Of a stretch of 50,155 bases of DNA, positions 41,673-48,525 are shown piece by piece (position 1 is the stretch's first letter; every line of letters starts with the position of its first letter). The notes beneath the pieces are model-generated. The model worked only from the letters and a program-made list of their open reading frames with translations, searched no databases and was not told where the DNA came from. Source of the DNA: a virus; IMG/VR virus record IMGVR_UViG_3300021963_004660, positions 1 through 50,155 of that record. The stretch is one strand, 5' to 3'. Position numbers and translations under genes: made by a program.

Positions 41673-42485
41673 ATGGCACGTAATAGATTCTTCAATCAAT
41701 ATACTCCTGTAAAACAGGAGCAAAATCTTGTCGAAGACCTCATCATCGAATCAATTAAGATTTATGGTGTTGATGGATACTATCTTCCAAGAACGCACGT
41801 AAATTTAGATAGACTTCACGGCGAAGACGCATCTGTACTATTTGATGATGCACTTGAAATGGAAATGTTTATTAAAAGTTTTGATGGATTTCAAGGGCAA
41901 GAAGATTTCTTATCTAAGTTTGGATTGCAAATTGACGAATCTATCACATTCGTTGTTGCACAAAAAAGATTTTTACAATCACTCAAGCCGCTTCTAATGA
42001 CAGAGTATGGGTACACATATAAATTAGAAGATGGTAATGAATTGCTAGACGAACAATCATATGACTATGATTCGATTCTAAGACCAAGAGAAGGCGACTT
42101 AATTTGGATACCAATGCTTGGCTACATATATGAAATCAAGTTCACAGAAAATATCGAAAACTTCTTCCAGCTAGGTAAACTATACACGTTTGAAATGCGT
42201 TGCGATAGATTCGAATACTCTAGCGAAAGACTCGATACTGGTGTTAGTGACATTGACAACCTTGAAACTCAATACAGCTTATCTACCGAAATCGTTGAGA
42301 AAGCACTTGTTGAAGACGGAGACTTCTTGGTGCTTGAAGATGGCACATACATTCTCGGCGAAGGTGATATCATTGTCTCAGCAGAAGTTGCCGCAGATAA
42401 CGAATTTATTGGAAAAGAGATTATCGATGATGACATTCTAGATTTCTCTGAACAAAACCCATTCTCATTGACAAGGACTTTCTAA
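41673..42485 (+). CDS. 14: Neck protein gp14
   Basis: A 270-aa gp14-type neck protein (T4: 256 aa). Seen: FFNQYTPVKQEQNLVEDLII and ESIKIYGVDGYYLPRTHVNL, DGFQGQEDFLSKFGLQIDES, and RPREGDLIWIPMLGYIYEIK, the family blocks; the C-terminus has DGDFLVLEDGTYILGEGDI, an acidic strand pair. gp13 and gp14 form the collar connecting head and tail. Confidence 0.92.
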   Translation: MARNRFFNQYTPVKQEQNLVEDLIIESIKIYGVDGYYLPRTHVNLDRLHGEDASVLFDDALEMEMFIKSFDGFQGQEDFLSKFGLQIDESITFVVAQKRFLQSLKPLLMTEYGYTYKLEDGNELLDEQSYDYDSILRPREGDLIWIPMLGYIYEIKFTENIENFFQLGKLYTFEMRCDRFEYSSERLDTGVSDIDNLETQYSLSTEIVEKALVEDGDFLVLEDGTYILGEGDIIVSAEVAADNEFIGKEIIDDDILDFSEQNPFSLTRTF

Positions 42486-42486
42486 T

Positions 42487-43236
42487 ATGATGTTTGGACA
42501 CGATTTTTACCACGGAACGTTAAGACGTTACGTTGTCATGTTTGGTAATTTATTCAACGAAATTCAAATCGAAAGATTTAATAGTGCAGGCGCAAAGATT
42601 CAAACTCTTAATGTGCCTATTGAATATGGACCAAAACAGAAATTTATTCAGAGAGTTACAAGCGATCCAACATTGAATCGTGAGATTTCTGCTACATTGC
42701 CAAGACTTGGCTTTGAATTTACTAGCATGACATATGCACCACAGAGAAAACTCAATACTGCACACAAGATATCACGTGGCGTGAATACTGGCGGGCTAGA
42801 TTTTGATTACATGTACTCTCCAGTGCCGTATGACTTCAATTTCTCGCTACACGTTCTCACTAAGAATACAGAAGACGGAACGCAAATTGTGGAGCAGATT
42901 GTTCCATTCTTTACGCCAGACTTCACAGTAACTATGAAAATGGTTCCTGAGATAAATCTAAACATGGACGTGCCTATTGAGTTGTTGTCTATCACTTCAG
43001 ACGATTCTTATGAAGGTGATTTCGAATCTCGCAGAGTTCAGACATGGCAATTAGATTTCGTTATCAAAGGATATCTGTTTGGACCAGTTAAGAAATTCAA
43101 ATATATTGCTAGAGCAGATGTTAACACACTTGAAAGCCCAATCGATAAGGCTATCATTACGACACAAACTTATACGGGAAATTCCGAGTTTGGTATCACA
43201 CAAACTATAACTAGTAACGGACACATTTTAACATGA
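42487..43236 (+). CDS. 15: Tail sheath terminator gp15
   Basis: A 249-aa gp15 (T4: 272 aa), which caps the top of the tail and joins head and tail. Seen: FGHDFYHGTLRRYVVMFGNL (T4 FGYFYNSSFRRY-type start), NVPIEYGPKQKFIQRV, ISATLPRLGFEFTSMTY, QIVEQIVPFFTPDFTVTM and SRRVQTWQLDFVIKGYLFGP. Two adjacent Met codons start it; the second (42490) fits the T4 start better. It overlaps gp16 by ATGA. Confidence 0.93.
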   Translation: MMFGHDFYHGTLRRYVVMFGNLFNEIQIERFNSAGAKIQTLNVPIEYGPKQKFIQRVTSDPTLNREISATLPRLGFEFTSMTYAPQRKLNTAHKISRGVNTGGLDFDYMYSPVPYDFNFSLHVLTKNTEDGTQIVEQIVPFFTPDFTVTMKMVPEINLNMDVPIELLSITSDDSYEGDFESRRVQTWQLDFVIKGYLFGPVKKFKYIARADVNTLESPIDKAIITTQTYTGNSEFGITQTITSNGHILT

Positions 43237-43649
43237 AGAAGACTGTTGATGATAAATTGAATGATATTTTAGATGTTCAAGCGACTGTAGTTTCTACAGT
43301 CAACCATGCTGTTGCATTAACACCGCAACAAGAACCTGAAATTCAAAAGAATGTAGATGATGACTATGAGTATGCTAGAGGCAATCTAAAAGGGCTCATT
43401 GAAAATGGTAAGACTGCTATGGAGAACATCATATTCTTAGCAAAAGAGGGTGAATCACCAAGAGCATATGAAGTTGTCGGTCAACTAATTAAAACATTAG
43501 CAGAAACAAACAAAGATTTGTTAGCACTTGCAAAAGCTAAAAAAGACATTCAGAAAGAAAAAGAAGATACACAAAGTCCAACACACGTAACTAATGCGTT
43601 ATTTGTTGGAAGTACAGCAGAATTGCAAAAATTAATCAGCAAAAAATGA
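43233..43649 (+). CDS. 16: Terminase small subunit gp16
   Basis: A 138-aa small terminase (T4: 164 aa). Seen: a core DDYEYARGNLKGLIENGKTA, MENIIFLAKEGESPRAYEVV and GQLIKTLAETNKDLLALAKA, a pair of long helices as in the coiled-coil centre of gp16 rings, and HVTNALFVGSTAELQKLI at the end. Known: it binds DNA and stimulates gp17. Overlaps gp17 by ATGA. Confidence 0.92.
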   Translation: MKKTVDDKLNDILDVQATVVSTVNHAVALTPQQEPEIQKNVDDDYEYARGNLKGLIENGKTAMENIIFLAKEGESPRAYEVVGQLIKTLAETNKDLLALAKAKKDIQKEKEDTQSPTHVTNALFVGSTAELQKLISKK

Positions 43650-45271
43650 GTGTAAAATCATATCTAGGTAATGCAAACCTAAAGGCAGCCAATGTTCCTC
43701 TCAACTTTACCAAAGAACAAGTTGAAGAATATTTAAAATGCGCTAACGACCCTGTTTATTTCATTGAGACATATTGCAAGATTGTCACATTGGATCATGG
43801 ACTTCAGCCATTTAAACTTTACGACTGTCAAAAAAATAAAGTTAAAATTATCCATGAAAATCGTAAAGTTATTCTCATGGAAGGGCGTCAGCAAGGTAAA
43901 ACTACAACATCGGCAGCATACATTTTATGGTATACGCTGTTTCAAGAAAGCAAAACAGTTGCGATTCTAGCAAACAAAGCGCCAGCGGCACGTGAAGTAT
44001 TGTACAGATATCAAGTCATGTATGAAAATCTTCCAACTTGGCTACAACAAGGCGTGACAACATGGAACAAAGGTGACATTGCACTAGAAAACGGATCAAT
44101 TGTATTCACAGCCGCAACAAGTGCATCAGGTATTCGTGGTAAGTCTGTTAACTTATTGTACGTTGACGAAACCGCTATCATTCCAAACAACATTGCAGAC
44201 CAATTCTTTGCGTCTGTCTATCCAACTATCTCTGCTGGTGAAACAACAAAGATTTTGTTAAGTTCTACGCCCCTTGGATACAATCATTTCTGGAAATTCT
44301 GGAATGATGCTGAGAATGGACGCAATGGGTTCGTTCCACTATTCATTCCATACTGGGAGATTCCTGGACGTGATGAAGCATGGGCTGAAACACAGCGTAA
44401 ATTGCTTGGTGAATTGAAATACAACCAAGAGATTTTGTGTAACTTCTTAGGTTCAAGTTTAACGTTGATTGCTTCAGATGCTATCGCACAATTATCACCA
44501 AGCCCAACTATCTACAAAAAAGATGGACTAGACATTTTCGAGAAAGCAGAAAAAGATCACACATACGTCATCATTGCAGACACAGCAAAAGGCGTTGGTG
44601 AAGACTATTCTGCGTTCACAATCGTTGACGTTACGTCAATGCCATATAAACAAGTTGGTAAGTATCGTGACAACACGATTAGTCCACTTTTATATCCTTC
44701 TATCATCTATAAAGTAGGAAAAGAATACAATGAAGCGTATGTACTTGTTGAAGTAAATACTTCCGAACAAGTTGCAGACATTTTGTATGGTGAATATGAG
44801 TATGAAAATATCATATTCGTCAATAGAACCACACAAGGACAAGTGGTTTCTGGAGGCTTTGGTGGAGGTAAATCTCAGCTTGGTGTTGTGACTGATAAAA
44901 AAGTCAAACGAATTGGTTGCTCTAACTTCAAGTCTATGGTTGAAGAGAAAAAACTACTGATTCGTGATGCAGACACTATATCTGAGATATCAACATTCAT
45001 TCAAAGAAAAAATAGTTATGGTGCCGATGAGGGTTATCACGATGACTTAGTAATGCCGTTAGTATTGTTTTCTTGGTTGACTACAAATCCATATTTCAAA
45101 GAATTGACAAACGTTAATATTAGAAAAGAATTGTATGAGGCTAGAATTAAGATGATTGAAGATGAAGTGACTCCTTTCGGTTTCATAAATAATGGCGAAG
45201 AAGACGAAAAATTCGTTGATTCGTCCGGACAGGTTTGGTACAATGAAAGTCATAAAACAGATTTTTTATAA
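43646..45271 (+). CDS. 17: Terminase large subunit gp17
   Basis: A 541-aa packaging motor/nuclease (T4: 610 aa). Seen: Walker A EGRQQGKTTTSA with K85; Walker B NLLYVDE with D174 and E175; the coupling motif KILLSSTPLG; and the RNase H-like nuclease domain starting HTYVIIADTAKGVGEDYSAF with D312 as a metal ligand and YHDDLVM near the C-terminus as another acidic pair. Both halves are intact. It packages concatemeric DNA through the portal and cuts it. A perfect TATAAATA spans its stop region for the next gene. Confidence 0.97.
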   Translation: MSVKSYLGNANLKAANVPLNFTKEQVEEYLKCANDPVYFIETYCKIVTLDHGLQPFKLYDCQKNKVKIIHENRKVILMEGRQQGKTTTSAAYILWYTLFQESKTVAILANKAPAAREVLYRYQVMYENLPTWLQQGVTTWNKGDIALENGSIVFTAATSASGIRGKSVNLLYVDETAIIPNNIADQFFASVYPTISAGETTKILLSSTPLGYNHFWKFWNDAENGRNGFVPLFIPYWEIPGRDEAWAETQRKLLGELKYNQEILCNFLGSSLTLIASDAIAQLSPSPTIYKKDGLDIFEKAEKDHTYVIIADTAKGVGEDYSAFTIVDVTSMPYKQVGKYRDNTISPLLYPSIIYKVGKEYNEAYVLVEVNTSEQVADILYGEYEYENIIFVNRTTQGQVVSGGFGGGKSQLGVVTDKKVKRIGCSNFKSMVEEKKLLIRDADTISEISTFIQRKNSYGADEGYHDDLVMPLVLFSWLTTNPYFKELTNVNIRKELYEARIKMIEDEVTPFGFINNGEEDEKFVDSSGQVWYNESHKTDFL

Positions 45272-45274
45272 ATA
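45267..45274 (+). promoter_or_regulatory. Late promoter TATAAATA
   Basis: Exact consensus overlapping the gp17 stop, about 50 nt before the sheath gene, whose RBS is AAGGAG at 45313-45318. A sheath-specific promoter fits its high copy number in the virion. Confidence 0.7.
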
Positions 45275-45324
45275 AATTAAAGCAAACCTAACAAAAAACA
45301 CATCATTATAACAAGGAGAATTCA

Positions 45325-47226
45325 ATGGCTATAAGTCTAATTTCACCAGGAGTTAAGATTACCGAACAAGATTTGGTATCTTCTTCTCAAGCAGTTTCTA
45401 CAACAGCAGGTGCCATTGCTGGTCAGTTCCGTTGGGGACCAATCAACGATCCAACACTAATCACATCAGAAACAGAATTGGCAGTACAATTCGGTAAGCC
45501 AAATGCAACAAACGTTGTAGATTTCTTATCGGCAGCCAATTATTTGGGATACTCAAGTCCTCTGTTCGTTGTTCGTGCCGCTAACACAGCATTGAACGCT
45601 ACAGCAGAAGCGACAACAGGTTCTGGTTCATCAGGTACTGGTCTATTAATTTCAAACGATGATGCATATTTAAATGCCGCATCTTTTGACAATGGACCAT
45701 GGGCGGCTCGTTATGCAGGCGATTTGGGCAACTCTTTAAAAGTTTCTCTCTGCCCATCTAGTGCGGCATGGCAGTCTACACCAGCAGGTGGTGTTGCCGT
45801 TACTGCTGGTTCTACTTCAGTTACAGGTACAAACACAACATTCACTACAGAATTGACAGTTGGTGACGTATTAGTTATCAATGGTCGTTCTATCAAAGTT
45901 GCATCTATTGCAAGCAACACATCGTTGACACTTGCTGAAGCACACTTGACTGGTTCTGCAAACACAGGATTCACACGCCGTTGGGAATACTTCAGCGAGT
46001 TTGATTCTGCACCAGGAACATCTACTGGCGCATCTGCATCAGGTGCTTCTAATGACGAATTGCACGTTGTTGTTGTAGACCAAGATGGTTTAATCACAGG
46101 CGTTGCAGGTACAGTTCTTGAGAAGTATGGCTACTTGTCTAAAGCATCTAATGCTAAAGCAGAGTCTGGTGGTACAAACTACTACAAGAATGCTATCAAT
46201 GATCGTTCTAACTATGTCTGGTGGACAGATCACGATACATTAGGTTCAAATTGGGGTAATGAATTTATTACTTCTGGTTCCGCAGTAACATACACAGCAA
46301 TCGCTAAGCCAAGAAACTACTCTTTAGCTGGTGGTTCAGATGGCAATGCAATTACTGATGGTGATCGTTCTACTGCTTATGGCTTGTTGTCTAATAAGCA
46401 AGAAGTTCCAGTTTCTATCATTATCGCAGGACAATCTACAGCAACTGTAATCAATAGAATTACAGCAGACGTTGCTGAAGTTAGAAAAGACGTTATTGTT
46501 GCAATTTCCCCAACACGTGCATCCGTTGTAAATAATGCTGGTTCAGAAGCAGGTTCTATTGCTACATGGGCTGACACAGTTACACGTTCCACATATGTTG
46601 TTGCAGACAGCGGCTGGAAATATCAGTATGACAAATACAATGACACATATGTTTATGTTCCATTGAATGCTGATACAGCAGGTTGCATTGCACGTAATGA
46701 CACATCACGTGAGCCATGGTTGTCTCCAGCAGGCTTTACAAATGGTCGTATTCAAAACTTGGTAAGACTTGCTTTCAATCCAAACCAAGCTGAAAGAGAC
46801 ACATTGTACAAGTATGCTATCAATCCAGTGTTCACACAAGTTGGGCGTGGCACAGTATTGTTTGGCGACAAGACATTCACATTGAAGAACACTTCAATGA
46901 ATCGTGTTAACGTTCGTAAATTGTTTATCGAATTGCAGAAGACAATTGGATCTGCCGCAGACAATGTATTGTTCGACCAAAATGATGCTACAACAAGAGC
47001 AGGTTTTGTTAACTTGATCGTTCCATACCTACGTAGTGTTCAAGCACGCCGTGGTATCACAGCATTCAGAGTTGTTTGCGATGAGCGTAACAATCCAGAA
47101 GATGTTGTAAATGCTAACGAATTCGTTTGCGATATTTTCGTACAACCAATTCGCTCTGTAAACTTCATCCAACTCAACTTTGTTTCTGTAAGAGGTAACG
47201 CTACATTCTCTGAAATTGCCGCATAA
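45325..47226 (+). CDS. 18: Tail sheath protein gp18
   Basis: A 633-aa contractile sheath (T4: 659 aa). Seen: SLISPGVKITEQDLVS, GAIAGQFRWGP, NATNVVDFLSAANYLGYSSP; then a protruding middle; and the conserved C-terminal blocks NVRKLFIELQKTIGSAADNV, FRVVCDERNNPEDVVNANEF and FVCDIFVQPIRSVNFIQLNF. A 64-residue beta module (about 156-219: GVAVTAGSTSVTGTNTTF...) typical of baseplate proteins here sits in the protruding part and would decorate the tail surface. Own late promoter and strong RBS. Confidence 0.96.
   Translation: MAISLISPGVKITEQDLVSSSQAVSTTAGAIAGQFRWGPINDPTLITSETELAVQFGKPNATNVVDFLSAANYLGYSSPLFVVRAANTALNATAEATTGSGSSGTGLLISNDDAYLNAASFDNGPWAARYAGDLGNSLKVSLCPSSAAWQSTPAGGVAVTAGSTSVTGTNTTFTTELTVGDVLVINGRSIKVASIASNTSLTLAEAHLTGSANTGFTRRWEYFSEFDSAPGTSTGASASGASNDELHVVVVDQDGLITGVAGTVLEKYGYLSKASNAKAESGGTNYYKNAINDRSNYVWWTDHDTLGSNWGNEFITSGSAVTYTAIAKPRNYSLAGGSDGNAITDGDRSTAYGLLSNKQEVPVSIIIAGQSTATVINRITADVAEVRKDVIVAISPTRASVVNNAGSEAGSIATWADTVTRSTYVVADSGWKYQYDKYNDTYVYVPLNADTAGCIARNDTSREPWLSPAGFTNGRIQNLVRLAFNPNQAERDTLYKYAINPVFTQVGRGTVLFGDKTFTLKNTSMNRVNVRKLFIELQKTIGSAADNVLFDQNDATTRAGFVNLIVPYLRSVQARRGITAFRVVCDERNNPEDVVNANEFVCDIFVQPIRSVNFIQLNFVSVRGNATFSEIAA
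45790..45980 (+). repeat. Shared beta module, copy in tail sheath
   Basis: Encodes GVAVTAGSTSVTGTNTTF then TTELTVGDVLVINGRSIKV and SNTSLTLAEAHLTGSANTG. Closest by eye to gp10-like copy 1. Confidence 0.65.
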
Positions 47227-47229
47227 ATA
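47222..47229 (+). promoter_or_regulatory. Late-promoter-like motif CATAAATA
   Basis: CATAAATA formed around the sheath stop (GCA TAA ATA), 27 nt before the tail-tube start; AAAGGAG RBS follows. Confidence 0.5.
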
Positions 47230-47255
47230 ATACAGAATAGATAAAGGAGAATTAT

Positions 47256-47810
47256 ATGGCAATTACAACACTCTCTAATTTGACAGCGGCACTCAAAACG
47301 GGTGCCCGTTCAAATCTCTTTAGAGTAACATTACCTACAGCATCTTTGGGTGGACAAGAAGAAAACTTTAGCTATCTATGTAAAGCGGCACAACTTCCAG
47401 GCTCTACTGTGGGTCTGATTGAAGTGCCGTTCATGGCAGGTCGCCGTTACAAGATTGCTGGAGACAGAACATTTGCTGACTGGACAACTACTGTATTGAA
47501 TGACCAGAATCAAAAAATCAGAGAAGCATTAGAAGACTTGCAGAGACTTTATGCACCAACTAACTACAATAGTGAAGAAGGTAAGTCTCGTTCTGGTACT
47601 TCAGAAGATGATTTCAACACAATCACAGTAGAGCAACTTGACAATGCTGGACAGAATGCAACTTATGTGTATTCGTTAAAGAATTGCTGGCCAAGTGATA
47701 TCAGCACTATTGACTTGTCTTACGATTCAACAGACACAATTGAAGAGTTTACTGTCACATGGTCATATGACTACTTTGTGTTTGGCGATACAATTGCAGA
47801 CGTAACATAA
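47256..47810 (+). CDS. 19: Tail tube protein gp19
   Basis: A 184-aa tube protein (T4 gp19: 163 aa). Seen: NLFRVTLPTASLGGQEENFS, YLCKAAQLPGSTVGLIEVPF, GRRYKIAGDRTFADWTTTVL and NDQNQKIREALEDL, and the final IEEFTVTWSYDYFVFG strand. The 'LPG-S-T-x-G-x-I-x-V-PF-GR-x-K-x-x-GDR-T' pattern is the tube-family signature. It forms the inner tube through which DNA passes. A second, related gene follows 12 nt later. Confidence 0.93.
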   Translation: MAITTLSNLTAALKTGARSNLFRVTLPTASLGGQEENFSYLCKAAQLPGSTVGLIEVPFMAGRRYKIAGDRTFADWTTTVLNDQNQKIREALEDLQRLYAPTNYNSEEGKSRSGTSEDDFNTITVEQLDNAGQNATYVYSLKNCWPSDISTIDLSYDSTDTIEEFTVTWSYDYFVFGDTIADVT

Positions 47811-47822
47811 GGAAAATAAAAA

Positions 47823-48425
47823 ATGGCGACAGAATCATTTTTCAATGTCTCTACATTCAGAGATAAACTAGCAGGTGGTGCAAAACCAAACTTATTCCAA
47901 ATGAGTTTGACTCCACCAGCATCTATTGGCTTGGACAGTACAGTTGCTGATAACTTTAAAATTTTATGCAAATCTGGTGCGATCCCATCATTCACGGTTG
48001 GTGTGATTGAAGTTCCATTCAGAGGTCGTAGAATTAAAGTTCCTGGTGACAGAACATACGCAGAATGGACAGCAACAATTGTTAACGATGGCGAACAAAA
48101 CATTCGTAAGTTCTTCGACAATTGGTTAAAGTACATTAACAATCCTAACGGAACAGAAGATATCAGAACTACAGGTGACGATGATTACCGCACAGTTATT
48201 GAGATTGCACACATGAAAACTAATGGTAAGACTAGCCGTGTTTATCAGTTGATTGATGCATTCCCAACGGACGTTTCTGCTATCGATGTTTCTTACGATA
48301 CTACAGACGCAATTCAGGAATTTACTGTAACGTTCCAATATCACTATGTGACTGTTGGTGAAACAGTTGATGCAGAATCTGATGCAGTAGCTTCTTCAGA
48401 CTCAACGTCTAGCATTACAGCATAA
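47823..48425 (+). CDS. Second tail-tube-like protein (gp19 paralogue)
   Basis: A 200-aa protein paralogous to the preceding tube protein: NLFQMSLTPPASIGLDSTVA, ILCKSGAIPSFTVGVIEVPF, RGRRIKVPGDRTYAEWTATI, VNDGEQNIRKFFDNWLKYIN, and IQEFTVTFQYHYVTVGE. It keeps all tube motifs and has a longer C-terminal tail (about 20 residues rich in Asp/Ala/Ser). It could form part of the tube, the tube end next to the neck, or a distinct connector. T4 has one gp19 at this position. Confidence 0.85.
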   Translation: MATESFFNVSTFRDKLAGGAKPNLFQMSLTPPASIGLDSTVADNFKILCKSGAIPSFTVGVIEVPFRGRRIKVPGDRTYAEWTATIVNDGEQNIRKFFDNWLKYINNPNGTEDIRTTGDDDYRTVIEIAHMKTNGKTSRVYQLIDAFPTDVSAIDVSYDTTDAIQEFTVTFQYHYVTVGETVDAESDAVASSDSTSSITA

Positions 48426-48453
48426 ATTTCTAAATCGAATGAAATTTACGCAA

Positions 48454-48461
48454 TATAAATA
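48454..48461 (+). promoter_or_regulatory. Late promoter TATAAATA
   Basis: Exact consensus 72 nt before the portal gene, but a strong terminator hairpin lies between it and the portal start. Confidence 0.6.
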
Positions 48462-48482
48462 ATTGCGTAATAGTGTCAACAA

Positions 48483-48511
48483 TGGGGGCTATTACGCCCC
48501 CATTTCTTTTT
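48483..48511 (+). terminator. Rho-independent terminator between tube genes and portal
   Basis: A 7-bp GC-rich stem (TGGGGGC / GCCCCCA), 6-nt loop, then TTTCTTTTT. It would end sheath/tube transcripts, limiting read-through to the low-copy portal. Confidence 0.88.
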
Positions 48512-48525
48512 AGAGAGACCCATAT

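Noticed and set aside
45184-45191. CATAAATA inside the end of gp17
   Set aside because: It is 140 nt from the sheath start and within coding sequence, where chance occurrences are expected; the exact TATAAATA at 45267 is better placed.
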